A stretch of 64,000 bases of DNA from Desulfomicrobium orale DSM 12838 (lineage in GTDB: Bacteria > Desulfobacterota > Desulfovibrionia > Desulfovibrionales > Desulfomicrobiaceae): positions 124,001-188,000 of the forward strand of contig NZ_CP014230.1 of the NCBI RefSeq assembly GCF_001553625.1. Reading direction: 5' to 3'. Positions 1 through 8,959 of this stretch are shown here, one piece after another. Below the pieces are notes generated by a model. That model was not told where the DNA came from, searched no databases, and worked only from the letters and a program-made list of their open reading frames with translations. Every line of letters begins with the position of its first letter. Position 1 is the first letter of the stretch. Position numbers and translations under genes: made by a program.

Positions 1-1
1 T

Positions 2-85
2 CTGACCCTGCACACCGGCCCGGGTGCTCCGTCCCCGGAATCGCTGGCCCGGCATATTCTGGAACAGGCAGGAGCGCTGCCGTGA
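2..85 (+). CDS. C-terminal end of a truncated gene (possibly adenylylsulfate-kinase-like)
   Basis: Only the last 27 codons are present, in the frame that starts at base 2 and stops at TGA 83-85. The tail has a short beta-strand-like stretch, then a proline-serine segment and a helix (SPESLARHILEQ). That pattern resembles the C-terminus of adenylylsulfate kinases and related P-loop kinases, but 27 residues are too few for a firm call. The stop overlaps the GTG start of the next gene (GTGA), so the two are probably co-translated in a surface-polysaccharide operon. Confidence 0.4.
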   Translation: MTLHTGPGAPSPESLARHILEQAGALP

Positions 86-1437
86 ATCAGACTGTCTATC
101 CCTACACTCAGGGCGATCTGCTGGCCCACCCGCAGACCTATCAGTACAGCGATTACCTGGGCGCATCTTTTCTGGAAGCCTGGAAGAAGAACCGAAACAC
201 GGCCAGAGCCGCTCTCGGAGGGCCGGTTCCCCCTCCGCCCCCAAAGACGGAATCCCTGTCCGCCGGAACGCTGGAGTGGCATCTGGAAACGCTGCTGTCC
301 GGTATCGTCACCGGCAACATGAACCAACAGGAGTTCCAAAGGCTGGTCCACGACTGGATCAAAAAATTCGAAGTCCGCAAACAATTCTTCGCCGCCTACG
401 GTCCAGGTTTAAAACCCACCAGCCAGAGACCTGCGCCGACACGTCTTTATCTGCGGTACGCGGAGGTCATGGCCGCCGCCTACGAGGCCGGTTCCGGGCT
501 GCCCGGCCTGAATGTGCTCCTCAAAGTTCTGGATACGCTGATTTCCTGTGGACATACGCTTTCTGCGGATGAATCCGGCCGCCTGACCAGCCTGATCCTG
601 AGGGAACGCGCTTTCGTCGAGGCACTGGCCGCACGGCCCGGTGCTTCGCTTCCTCCCGAAGCGACAAACATCCGGGAAGAAGACTCCATTTCTTTGAACA
701 TGCCTGCCCCAAAAAAACTGCGGCTTGATGATGTCGTTTTTCTGGCAGCGGACACACCACGCTCCAAAGCTTATGCTCAGGCGATGGCCCGCCGGAATAT
801 TATCGTGAAGGCAGGGGTACTTTTCAGCTCGTCAGGAGGCGGACAAGCGGGACAAAAGGCTGCCCCCCCGGCGGGACACTGGTCCGGTGCGCCGTTTCCG
901 CTGCCCGACTTCAGCCTGCCCCTGAAGGAGAGCCTTGCGCGCGTCTGCAGGCAGGTGTGCAATGTCTCCGCCAGCCACGTCAACGACCCGGCCATACTCC
1001 AGACGCTTCTGGACTATTCGCCACACATGGTCATCTATTCCGGTTACGGGAGCCAGATCGTGGGGGAAACCCTGCTTTCGAGCGGGATGGAATTTCTGCA
1101 TGTGCACGCCGGGTGGCTGCCGAAATTTCGCGGTTCCACCACCACCTACTACCACCTGTTGAGCACGGGCGCCTGTGGGGCTTCGGCCATCTTACTGCGC
1201 AATCAGCTAGATGGCGGACCGATACTTGCGAAGAAATGGTTTCCACGCCCCCCGGCGAATCTGGATATCGACTACATCTACGACAGCGCCATCAGGGCGG
1301 ACCTGCTCGTGGATGTATTGTGTAAGCGTGCGGAAAACAAAACCCCACCTATTCCGGAGGTGCAACCCGAACAGGGAGTAATGTACTATATCATCCATCC
1401 GGTACTTAAACATCTGGCCAGGCTATCATGCCAGTAA
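82..1437 (+). CDS. Formyltransferase-like protein (methionyl-tRNA formyltransferase fold)
   Basis: This is a 451-residue protein. The GTG start is preceded by GGAG at 71-74 and overlaps the previous stop. The N-terminal 250 residues are not recognised. The C-terminal part carries the formyltransferase signature: HVHAGWLPKFRGS near residues 340-352, then QLDGGPIL near 375-382. In the Fmt family the first motif normally reads N-x-H, and the Asn, His and a later Asp form the active site. Here His342 and Asp377 align with the conserved His and Asp, but the Asn position is His340. Glycan-modifying relatives formylate amino sugars with formyl-tetrahydrofolate. The neighbouring TylF-type methyltransferase and glycosyltransferase suggest a role in O-antigen, capsule or flagellin glycan decoration. 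The substrate is unknown. Confidence 0.75.
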   Translation: MNQTVYPYTQGDLLAHPQTYQYSDYLGASFLEAWKKNRNTARAALGGPVPPPPPKTESLSAGTLEWHLETLLSGIVTGNMNQQEFQRLVHDWIKKFEVRKQFFAAYGPGLKPTSQRPAPTRLYLRYAEVMAAAYEAGSGLPGLNVLLKVLDTLISCGHTLSADESGRLTSLILRERAFVEALAARPGASLPPEATNIREEDSISLNMPAPKKLRLDDVVFLAADTPRSKAYAQAMARRNIIVKAGVLFSSSGGGQAGQKAAPPAGHWSGAPFPLPDFSLPLKESLARVCRQVCNVSASHVNDPAILQTLLDYSPHMVIYSGYGSQIVGETLLSSGMEFLHVHAGWLPKFRGSTTTYYHLLSTGACGASAILLRNQLDGGPILAKKWFPRPPANLDIDYIYDSAIRADLLVDVLCKRAENKTPPIPEVQPEQGVMYYIIHPVLKHLARLSCQ

Positions 1438-1799
1438 ATCTGAATGTGTATTACATATGCGCTCAAAGATATTGAAATTTGTATTAGAAAATACAAAAAA
1501 ATATGCATAACATAGAATAATTTAAAATTATTTTAGATCACAATTATAAAATAAATTTATAATATGAAAAATACACCATTATTATATAAATTTAAGATAG
1601 TTTATTATATAAATAAAAACACTTCTGTAAAATAACCGTATCATGATGAAATACACCATTTAGCGCCCTTTTTCTGTATGCTATAAAAATTTCTCATTCA
1701 TTTCTTCACATCAATTCTGCAACCCGTAGCACTGGTGGCGCAGGAAAATGCCCATCAACATTGTTCTGCATCCAAATTTACAGCACAGGAACCATTATT
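1438..1799. other. AT-rich intergenic region
   Basis: About 360 bases with very high A+T, especially 1440-1640, and many TATAAA/TTTATA-like hexamers. I see no convincing hairpin terminator and no ORF. The AT-richness suggests promoter or silencer (MucR/H-NS-like) sequence ahead of the TylF-type gene, or an old insertion scar. No specific site can be assigned by eye. Confidence 0.4.
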
Positions 1800-3716
1800 A
1801 TGCCCTATAGTCCTCTGCCACAGGCCACGCTTCTGCCGCAACTACGAAAAACGATTCTGCCCGTCCTGAAACGACTTCCTCAAATCAAGGAACAACAGCT
1901 GGATGGAGAGCCCTCCTACTATGGCGCGAGCTGGCAGATCGCCCGTCAACTCGGCATGTCCGCGCCTTTGCCCTCGGGAGCCAGCTGGGTGCACGGCTGG
2001 GTACATAATCCTCTGGTCAACCTCTTGCTCGTCAGTGCCCGACTCACCCGTCAGTCGGCCAATCTGACAGGTACGGAGGAACAGGCCGTGTACCTTCGCG
2101 AGCGTGGCTACGCGGCCCATGCCGTGGGCGTACCCATTCTGTACGCGCCGCCCAGCGGGGTCACTCGCATGCCCGGCAGCATGCTTGTCATGCCCATGCA
2201 TTCCACCTCCCATGTCGCGCATGGGCACGACCACCCCGATTTTCTGCCCGCTCTGGCTGAACTGCATAAAGAATTCGATATTACCGCCGCGTGCGTCAGC
2301 GGCATGTGCGTGCAACAGGGGCTCTGGACCGGACTTTTCGAAAGTCTGGATATTCCCTGGGTTACAGGAGCCTGGATTTTCGACCGGAACGCTCTGGCCA
2401 GAATGCGGGTCATTTTTGAATCTTTCGAGTACATCGCCACAAATTTCTTCGGCTCGCATATCGCCTATGCCGCTTGGTGCGGATGCAAAATCCGCTTTTT
2501 CGGCGACATGTACGTAGCGGAAAAACAGACACTGCTCAAAGAGCCCTTTTACGCGGAGCATCCGGAACTCATCGACATTGTTCTTGAACACAACCAGCTG
2601 GAGGTTCTGCGAAAAAGATTTCCATTTCTTTTCAATAATCAGGATGCCACACACAAAGAATGGGGTGCGCAGGTTCTCGGGCTCGAACACAAGAAAAATC
2701 CGGAGGAAATGGCCCGGCTGCTCGGATGGATCAATAGTAAAGCAGATATGCCACAGGAAACGAAGCGGCGTCATGTCCTCGACCCGGAGCGCGTCCTGAT
2801 CATGGCCCGGCGCGCTCTGGAACAGCGAGACTTCGCCGATGCCCTGCGTCTGGCCAGTTCCGTCAAAGGATCGGGGGCAGTTCTGGAAAATGCGGACTCC
2901 ATCCGCGCCCAGGCTTTTCTGGGACAACAAAATCCTCACGCGGCTTACGAAGCGCTGAAGGAGGAATTGCGCCTTTTCCCTCATAACCGCGACGCGCAAG
3001 ATGCTCTGGATAAGCTTCAGGCGGCCCTGTTTCCCGAAGTCCGTCCCCACGACGAATTCTCCGAGATTCTCGCACGAATCCGTCCATACACGATGGTAGG
3101 CACGGAACGTCTGGCCAGCCTGTACCGTCTGGCGAAAATCGTCTGTCTGGAAGATGTTCCGGGAAATTTTGTGGAATGCGGCGTCGCGGCCGGCGGTTCT
3201 TCCGCTCTGCTGGCCTGGGTCATACGGAAATATTCCCGGCGTGAGCGCCTGCTGTACGCCTTCGACTCCTTTGCCGGAATGCCCGAGCCCACGGCGCACG
3301 ACACCCACCAGTCCATCCCCGCCGATGCCACAGGCTGGGGCACCGGTACCTGCGCCGCTCCGGAAAGCTCTCTGCTTGAAATCTGCGCCAAACTGGAAGT
3401 GCAGGACATGGTCCGCCCGGTCAAAGGGCTCTTCTGTGACACCCTTCCGGAGAGACGGGCGGAAATTGGCACGATCGCACTACTGCATATGGATGGAGAC
3501 TGGTATGAATCCACACGCGACATCCTGGAAAATCTTTATACCAGCCTCCCGGCCAAGGCCCCCATCCAAGTCGACGATTACGGATACTGGCAGGGCTGCC
3601 GACAGGCGGTACACGAATTCGAAGGCCGCCAAGGACTGCGTTTCGATCTCCAGCCCATCGACGGCATCGGAGTATGGTTCAGAAAACCGTCCCTTGGGCC
3701 CGAAACCGGCGAATAG
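1800..3716 (+). CDS. TylF/MycF-type O-methyltransferase fused to an N-terminal glycan-locus domain
   Basis: This is a 638-residue protein. ATG 1800 is preferred over the upstream TTG at 1761 because AGGA (1787-1790) lies 9 bases before it. The C-terminal third, from about residue 425, matches macrocin O-methyltransferases. It has the SAM-binding stretch FVECGVAAGGSSALL, then FDSFAGMPEP, and the metal-binding acidic motifs HMDGDW (Asp565, Asp567) and VDDYGYW (Asp592, Asp593). TylF enzymes methylate sugar hydroxyls in a Mg-dependent reaction. The middle (about 325-410) looks like TPR-type helices. The N-terminal 300 residues are unassigned but contain His- and Cys-rich stretches such as AHGHDHPDF. 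The gene lies between a formyltransferase-like gene and a glycosyltransferase, so a function in surface-glycan modification is likely. Confidence 0.75.
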   Translation: MPYSPLPQATLLPQLRKTILPVLKRLPQIKEQQLDGEPSYYGASWQIARQLGMSAPLPSGASWVHGWVHNPLVNLLLVSARLTRQSANLTGTEEQAVYLRERGYAAHAVGVPILYAPPSGVTRMPGSMLVMPMHSTSHVAHGHDHPDFLPALAELHKEFDITAACVSGMCVQQGLWTGLFESLDIPWVTGAWIFDRNALARMRVIFESFEYIATNFFGSHIAYAAWCGCKIRFFGDMYVAEKQTLLKEPFYAEHPELIDIVLEHNQLEVLRKRFPFLFNNQDATHKEWGAQVLGLEHKKNPEEMARLLGWINSKADMPQETKRRHVLDPERVLIMARRALEQRDFADALRLASSVKGSGAVLENADSIRAQAFLGQQNPHAAYEALKEELRLFPHNRDAQDALDKLQAALFPEVRPHDEFSEILARIRPYTMVGTERLASLYRLAKIVCLEDVPGNFVECGVAAGGSSALLAWVIRKYSRRERLLYAFDSFAGMPEPTAHDTHQSIPADATGWGTGTCAAPESSLLEICAKLEVQDMVRPVKGLFCDTLPERRAEIGTIALLHMDGDWYESTRDILENLYTSLPAKAPIQVDDYGYWQGCRQAVHEFEGRQGLRFDLQPIDGIGVWFRKPSLGPETGE

Positions 3717-3788
3717 TTCACAAAACAAAGCCAACAGAGCGGGCGGCCTACAGCAATCCGTTGCTCGGAAGCATAACCCGGCACAAAT

Positions 3789-5000
3789 ATGACTCCAACC
3801 GTATCCATCATCATTCCGGTCCGAAACCAGTGGAAACTGACTGAAGCCTGCCTGCGCAGTCTGGCTGAACACACGCCGCAGGACGATATACAGGTACTGG
3901 TCATGGACAACGGCTCCACGGATGACACCTCCACCCAATGCGCGCCCCTGGGCACGGCTCTGTTTGGTTCACGGTTCAGGCATATCCCTCTGGGTCACAA
4001 CAGAAACTTCGGTCCGGCCTGCAACGAAGGAGCCCGTGCAGCCAATGCCGATTATCTTTTCTTTTTGAACAATGATACTCTGCTCACCGCCGGATGGCTG
4101 CCGCCGCTGCTCGACGCCTTTGCGCGACAGCCGGACCTGGGCGCCACGGGTCCCCTTCTCCTCTACCCCGACGACCGGGTCCAGCATGCAGGAGTAACCT
4201 TTACACCTACCTGGCAGGTCACGCACCTTTACCAGTTTTTTCCCCGGAATCATCCCGTTCTGTTCAAAAAACGGACTGTGCAGGCCCTGACCGGGGCGGC
4301 CCTCATGATACCCGCCGGACTCTTCACGTCCTGCGGCGGATTCTTTGAGGAGTACCGTAACGGCTACGAAGACCTGGATCTGTGCGCCCAGATCAGAGGC
4401 AAAAAATTAGTCCTGCGCTGCACCCCTCAGAGCGTGGTCTATCATCTCACCAGCCAGACACCGGGACGTTTTGATTCAGACAACCATAACGCCCTGCTCC
4501 TCAGCAGACGCTGTGACGGCGTATTCCAACCGGATCAGCATCGCTTCGGCACGGAAGACGGATACATGTTCCATCTGAGCCCGACTTTGCATGCCATCCT
4601 GACCGCAAAGAGTCCGTCTGAAACAGTAGATATGAATAGCCCACACGCGCTATGGAGTGCAGTGAACGCCGAGCCTCTCTGGGCAGAGGGATATATCGCC
4701 CTGTTCAACATCCTGGCTGAACAGAAAAAATGGGCAACTGCTTTTGATCTGCTTCAAATGGAAATGCGATTTTTCCCTCAAGAAATACTCTTGAAGCGCA
4801 TGGCAAAGACAGCAACATTCCTAAAAAATAAAGATCTCATATCATCTGTACAAAAATTCATGCAAAATATGCGCGAAGAAATGCAATCAATTTCATTGCG
4901 AAAAAAATTTATGATGCTGCATGACTGGGCAAAAGAACATGAGGATAAATATATGCTGGGCGCATGTGTACGGTGGATGAAGGAGTGTCCAGGATCCTGA
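3789..5000 (+). CDS. Family 2 glycosyltransferase
   Basis: This is a 403-residue protein. It opens with the GT-A signature VSIIIPVRNQ, followed by VLVMDNGSTDDT and LGHNRNFGPACNEG. The metal/nucleotide-sugar motif is NNDT at residues 94-97, which replaces the classical DxD. A GYEDLDLCAQIRGKK segment follows in the catalytic-base region, as in rhamnosyl- and related GT2 enzymes. The last 110 residues are a helical extension. The cytoplasmic enzyme would transfer a sugar from a nucleotide donor to a growing glycan. It follows the TylF-type gene by 72 bases and probably shares its transcript. The 3' end becomes AT-rich, matching the change of base composition downstream. Confidence 0.9.
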   Translation: MTPTVSIIIPVRNQWKLTEACLRSLAEHTPQDDIQVLVMDNGSTDDTSTQCAPLGTALFGSRFRHIPLGHNRNFGPACNEGARAANADYLFFLNNDTLLTAGWLPPLLDAFARQPDLGATGPLLLYPDDRVQHAGVTFTPTWQVTHLYQFFPRNHPVLFKKRTVQALTGAALMIPAGLFTSCGGFFEEYRNGYEDLDLCAQIRGKKLVLRCTPQSVVYHLTSQTPGRFDSDNHNALLLSRRCDGVFQPDQHRFGTEDGYMFHLSPTLHAILTAKSPSETVDMNSPHALWSAVNAEPLWAEGYIALFNILAEQKKWATAFDLLQMEMRFFPQEILLKRMAKTATFLKNKDLISSVQKFMQNMREEMQSISLRKKFMMLHDWAKEHEDKYMLGACVRWMKECPGS

Positions 5001-5136
5001 AAATTTTCAGAAACTCCCATACTGCGCCGGCTGTACCCATCCTTTATACTAAAACAGATGACAGTGTTTCCAGCCAAAACCCAGAAATGGAGCCTCTGTA
5101 AGCACTTTGACAGGATATTTTTATGGGATTGGACAC

Positions 5137-5165
5137 TTGACAAAAATGTTTGGCAACCATACATA
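5137..5165 (+). promoter_or_regulatory. marR promoter with overlapping 19-bp palindromic operator
   Basis: TTGACA (5137-5142) is followed after 17 bases by TACATA (5160-5165). The spacer and -10 are covered by the interrupted palindrome ATGTTTGGCAACCATACAT (5146-5164), in which seven of nine pairs match. Transcription would begin at about 5172, the start codon itself. The same 22-bp core, with two mismatches, recurs at 5917-5938 before the TonB receptor gene. This is a likely binding site of the MarR-family product, acting as an autorepressor. Confidence 0.6.
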
Positions 5166-5171
5166 TTTTCC

Positions 5172-5711
5172 ATGAGTGATCAGGAATTTCAGCAGACGAA
5201 GCTAGGGCATAGTATCCAGGAGTCATTGCACAACAAGAATAGTGATTCCGATGCGGCACGGCTGCGGCGCGGGCATACAAGCTACTCATTGTTCTCTCTT
5301 GTGGCAAAATTTACCGAAATTGAACAACAATCCCGATTTTTTGGCACAGATGTGGAAATCCATAATGCTGAAATTCATATGATTATGGCGATCCATGATG
5401 TTGAAGGAATTCACGTTACTGGGCTAGCCGACAGGTTGCATATCACTAAAGGGAGCGTTTCCGAACTTTTGCGTAAGCTGGAACAGAAAAAACTTATCCA
5501 CAAAGACACCGATCCGTTGAAGCTTTCTCGGATCAATGTATACCTGACAGAAAAAGGTAGAATCGCTCACGAGCATCATCTTTTATACCATGAACGGATT
5601 AATGGGATGATTGACCAGGTGATGAGTCATTATTCCTCTGAGCAGATCGAATTTCTGAATCATTTTCTTAACAATGTGCGTTCTGGATTGGATTCTATGG
5701 GCTGGAGTTGA
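5172..5711 (+). CDS. MarR-family transcriptional regulator
   Basis: This is a 179-residue protein. The open frame extends upstream to an ATG at 5058, but that segment crosses the predicted promoter and reads unlike the family, so ATG 5172 is chosen. The winged helix-turn-helix is seen in IHVTGLADRLHITKGSVSELLRKLEQKKLI (helices around residues 70-100), followed by a wing with DPLKLSRINVYLTEKG. Flanking helices would form the dimer interface. No Shine-Dalgarno sequence precedes the start. Together with the promoter geometry, this suggests a leaderless mRNA. The gene stands 255 bases upstream of a TonB receptor gene whose promoter carries the same palindrome. It therefore probably represses both itself and the receptor-methyltransferase pair. 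The ligand is unknown; a metal complex or a small aromatic compound is possible. Confidence 0.85.
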   Translation: MSDQEFQQTKLGHSIQESLHNKNSDSDAARLRRGHTSYSLFSLVAKFTEIEQQSRFFGTDVEIHNAEIHMIMAIHDVEGIHVTGLADRLHITKGSVSELLRKLEQKKLIHKDTDPLKLSRINVYLTEKGRIAHEHHLLYHERINGMIDQVMSHYSSEQIEFLNHFLNNVRSGLDSMGWS

Positions 5712-5889
5712 GAGATTTTTTACAAAATTAGTATAATTAGCATACAGATATAAATCGGAATTATACCAAGTTATAAGGCTTCACCTACATATGTTTCAAT
5801 TTCAATGAAATGACTCTGCAAGAATTTCTATATGGAGACACTCTTTTTATTCCCCAAATTGAAACTGCTTATTCCGTAAAGATATATTT

Positions 5890-5938
5890 AGTATGGCCAT
5901 GTATGTTTTTATTTGGCAAAAATGTATGGCGACCATAC
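5890..5938 (+). promoter_or_regulatory. TonB receptor promoter with MarR-type operators
   Basis: A perfect inverted repeat, GTATGG-CGA-CCATAC, lies at 5924-5938. Bases 5917-5938 match 20 of 22 bases at 5141-5162 in the marR promoter. TTGGCA (5913-5918) occupies the -35 position that TTGACA holds there. A second, compressed copy (GTATGGCCATGTATG, 5891-5905) lies just upstream. The rest of the 5712-5966 gap is AT-rich with no ORF. This is probably repressor-controlled by the neighbouring MarR protein. Confidence 0.6.
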
Positions 5939-5966
5939 GAAATATAACCCTCCAAGGAGATTGTCT

Positions 5967-8075
5967 GTGGCGAAAAAAATGTATGTTTCCAATTTGAGAA
6001 AGAAAATTATCCTCGCGGCGGTCATAGTTTTCTCTGTTTTATGCTTGTCAGAATATGTCCTAGCGCAGCCGCCCGACACAACCGAAAAAATCACTCCCAC
6101 TACAAAAAAGCAGTACACGTTACCGACGATAACCGTCACCGCCGATAAACGCGAAATTGATGTGCAAAAACTTCCTATGTCGGTGCAGGTGATCACAGAT
6201 CAACAGTTGGAGGATTCCAGCATGAAAACGATCGGTGACGTGCTGCAGCATATCCCAAACCTCATGGTGAATTCATCCTTTGTCGGTCTTAGCTACATGT
6301 CGTTTCGTGGCTCCGGAACATCCGAAGCCAGTGAAACAGCCCCCCTTGCCATTTATCTGGATGGTGTTCCCATTGACCCGTCCACCGCTCTGGACTTGAA
6401 CCTGCTGGACATAGAACGTGTTGAGATTTTGCGTGGTGTTCAGAGTGTCCTTTACGGAAAGAATGTCTTGGGCGGCATCGTGAATGTCATCTCCAAGAAG
6501 CCGGGAAACACAAACCAGGGAAAATTTTCTCTCAGAGGGGAGAGCTACGGAACGGCCGCCGCATCTGGAATTTTTAGAGGTTCGATTGTGGAGGACAAGC
6601 TTTTCTTCTCCTTGGCCGGAGAACTGTATAAAACAGACGGATTTATGAAGAGCGAGGTTTCAGCGGGCAGAAATAAACGTGACAGCGGACGTTTTAAGGG
6701 ACAGATATACACTACTCCTACCGATGATTCGGAATTCTCCGTTTATCTCAATTACTCCAAGGTCAATTCCGGCTTCCCTCCGTATAAATGGGGCGAGCAC
6801 CCCGGCACGGCATCAAATGCCGCGATGAGCAGCGATGACCAGAATCTGGAACAAATGAGCGCTGCGCTGCACGGTAAGATCGATTTCAGCTCTCTGGCAG
6901 TCGAATCTGTTTCCACGTTCAGGCACATGACACAGGATGCTCTGCATGACTATTCCCATGTTCCCGCTTTTCAGGGCTTTGCATGGCTTAATGCCGGTCG
7001 CAAACAGAACGAAGCGACGCAGGAAATTCGCCTGAAAAGCCCAGATTCCTCGGAAAATAACCCGTTCAAATGGCTCACCGGTGCGTATGTCGGCTATCTG
7101 AATAGAGATCAGGATCTGACCTATGGAGGCGGTATACTTGATCAGTCGCAGACACACCGGGAGTACTCCACCGATTTTGCCTTGTTTGGACAGATTGATA
7201 TCCCCCTCACGGAATCACTCACACTTACGCCGGGTGTTCGTTGGCACTATACCAACAAGTCCGCCGCTATTAGAAACTCAATGGCCTCAATGTTTATGAA
7301 CACCTCGCTGAATAAGCATGAACGCGGGAATTGGCATGAATTACTGCCCAAGCTGACGTTGAGCTATGCGATTACGGATAATCATACGGTGTATGCAGGC
7401 GTAAGCAGAAGCTTCCTGCCTGGAGGGTTCAATTATCTCGCTTCCGGAGTTGCCACATCCGATTTGAAATACGACTCGCAAAAGGCCTGGAACTATGAAG
7501 CAGGAGCGAAAACATCCTGGCTCGATAAACGGATCACGGCAAGTGTGACCTTTTTTTATATAGATACTGAAAAGATGCAGGTGTCTATCCTTGATCCGCT
7601 CACCTACGACTTCACCGTAAAAAATGCCGGGGCCACGACCAGTTACGGCATGGAACTGGATTTGGCCGCACGTATCGCTGAAGGCCTTAGCACTGATGCC
7701 AGTCTTGGCTGCACTCACGCCACATTCGACAGCTATAATGACGGAAGGGCCGATTATTCCGGGAATGACGTGCCAATCAGCCCACGTTTCACGGCTCAAG
7801 TCGGATTGACCTACCGGCATGAAGACGGCTTCTTCGCACGGGCGGAGATGCAGCATTTCGGGAAAAGTTACTGGGATGCCAGCAATGAAGGGTCTCGCTC
7901 AGCGTTTCAGTTGGTCAATGCCAGACTCGGCTATGAAGCGGAGAATTTTGAGGCATATATCTACGGAAAAAATATCTTTGGCGAGCGATATTACAGCCAC
8001 TACCTTCCCTCTTCCAATACCGGCATAATGGGCGACCCGCAGCGTTTCGGCATCGAATTCGTCTACAAATTCTGA
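5967..8075 (+). CDS. TonB-dependent outer-membrane receptor
   Basis: This is a 702-residue protein from GTG 5967, chosen because AAGGAGA (5954-5960) lies 6 bases upstream. The frame extends further but runs through the operator. A signal peptide with a hydrophobic core (IILAAVIVFSVLCLSEYVLA) is followed by a TonB-box-like TITVTA. The plug domain contains SVQVITDQQLEDSSMKTIGD, the conserved VEILRGVQSVLYGKN and GGIVNVISKKP. The remainder is a 22-strand barrel type ending in the aromatic signature RFGIEFVYKF. Receptors of this kind import siderophores, cobalamin or other metal complexes using TonB-ExbBD energy. The plug recalls siderophore receptors of the FyuA type, but the ligand cannot be read from sequence. 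A methyltransferase gene follows in the same transcript. Confidence 0.9.
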   Translation: MAKKMYVSNLRKKIILAAVIVFSVLCLSEYVLAQPPDTTEKITPTTKKQYTLPTITVTADKREIDVQKLPMSVQVITDQQLEDSSMKTIGDVLQHIPNLMVNSSFVGLSYMSFRGSGTSEASETAPLAIYLDGVPIDPSTALDLNLLDIERVEILRGVQSVLYGKNVLGGIVNVISKKPGNTNQGKFSLRGESYGTAAASGIFRGSIVEDKLFFSLAGELYKTDGFMKSEVSAGRNKRDSGRFKGQIYTTPTDDSEFSVYLNYSKVNSGFPPYKWGEHPGTASNAAMSSDDQNLEQMSAALHGKIDFSSLAVESVSTFRHMTQDALHDYSHVPAFQGFAWLNAGRKQNEATQEIRLKSPDSSENNPFKWLTGAYVGYLNRDQDLTYGGGILDQSQTHREYSTDFALFGQIDIPLTESLTLTPGVRWHYTNKSAAIRNSMASMFMNTSLNKHERGNWHELLPKLTLSYAITDNHTVYAGVSRSFLPGGFNYLASGVATSDLKYDSQKAWNYEAGAKTSWLDKRITASVTFFYIDTEKMQVSILDPLTYDFTVKNAGATTSYGMELDLAARIAEGLSTDASLGCTHATFDSYNDGRADYSGNDVPISPRFTAQVGLTYRHEDGFFARAEMQHFGKSYWDASNEGSRSAFQLVNARLGYEAENFEAYIYGKNIFGERYYSHYLPSSNTGIMGDPQRFGIEFVYKF

Positions 8076-8084
8076 CCCGAATAC

Positions 8085-8122
8085 ATCCCGTTGCCTCGCT
8101 CTGGATGCGGAGGCAACGGGAT
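8085..8122 (+). other. Intercistronic 13-bp stem-loop
   Basis: A perfect inverted repeat has arms at 8085-8097 and 8110-8122 (ATCCCGTTGCCTC and its complement) around a 12-base loop. It lies directly after the receptor stop. No T-run follows, so it is more likely an mRNA-stabilising or partial-attenuation hairpin between receptor and methyltransferase genes than a full terminator. Confidence 0.55.
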
Positions 8123-8140
8123 AAACTTCAGGGAGCTTCA

Positions 8141-8824
8141 ATGGACAGAACCAAAGGCAGTGCTTTCAATGGATTCTTCTCCGGAAAAAGATACGAGGTC
8201 ATCGTTTCCTTGTTTGGCATGGGCGGGATGTTCTACAAAAACTCTGTAACCGGTCTAGGGCTTGCTCCCGGTATGAAGGCTCTGGATCTGGGGTGCGGGA
8301 CGGGACAACTGAGCTTTGCCCTGGCTGCGATCTCGTCCGCCGATTGTGAAATCTTTGGCGTCGATCTGGCCACGGATCAAGTGGGCTATGCAAAGGAACG
8401 TCAGAAGGCATATTCTGGAAGTTTTCATTTCAGCGTGACCTCAATGGATGAAATCGACTTCCCGAATGAAACCTTTGACCTGGTGATGACTTCCATGGCC
8501 TTGCATGAGGCGAAACCGGAAGTACGTCGTATCGCCATCAGAAAGGCCTGCTGCATGCTGAAAACCGGAGGTAAATTTCTGCTCGTGGATTGGGGAAAAC
8601 CCAGATTCGGCGGATGGGGGGCTCTTTTCTACCCCTTCTGTCGCTGGGGGCAGAAAGACAGGGACAACTGGAATAATACGTACAGAGAGTTGTGCGAGTC
8701 TCACGGATTATCATGCAAGGAAGACAAGTACATGAATTCGGTAATCCGCAAGCAAATTTTTATGAAAGAACCTCGCCAAGATACTTCAGAGGAAGTAATG
8801 AATTCTGCCTGCCTGACATTCTGA
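8141..8824 (+). CDS. Class I SAM-dependent methyltransferase
   Basis: This is a 227-residue protein from ATG 8141, with AGGGAG at 8130-8135 as ribosome binding site. An in-frame ATG at 8105 would start inside the hairpin stem and is rejected. Motif I is MKALDLGCGTGQLSFALA (about residues 45-62). Motif II ends in FGVDLA. The motif IV region is FDLVMTSMALHEAKPEVR, and the post-motif is LLVDWGKPRFGGWG. This is a UbiE/MenG-like Rossmann methyltransferase. The substrate is unknown. Its place behind a TonB receptor under MarR control suggests it modifies the imported compound or detoxifies a metalloid, but nothing in the sequence proves this. Confidence 0.85.
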   Translation: MDRTKGSAFNGFFSGKRYEVIVSLFGMGGMFYKNSVTGLGLAPGMKALDLGCGTGQLSFALAAISSADCEIFGVDLATDQVGYAKERQKAYSGSFHFSVTSMDEIDFPNETFDLVMTSMALHEAKPEVRRIAIRKACCMLKTGGKFLLVDWGKPRFGGWGALFYPFCRWGQKDRDNWNNTYRELCESHGLSCKEDKYMNSVIRKQIFMKEPRQDTSEEVMNSACLTF

Positions 8825-8959
8825 ATATTAAATTTTCATTCCATTTCACAGTTACTGAATTTTATTCACGGGCTCAAATCAACAATAGGAGTATGTCAAT
8901 ATATAGTTATTCCTTACTGCTGAATACGCTCCACAAATAATTCCTTTCATCCACTCTGA

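Noticed and set aside
1761-1799. TTG 1761 as start of the TylF-type gene
   Set aside because: ATG 1800 has a properly spaced AGGA, whereas TTG 1761 has none.
5058-5171. Upstream extension of the MarR frame from ATG 5058
   Set aside because: It would translate through the predicted promoter and operator, and the added residues do not resemble the family.
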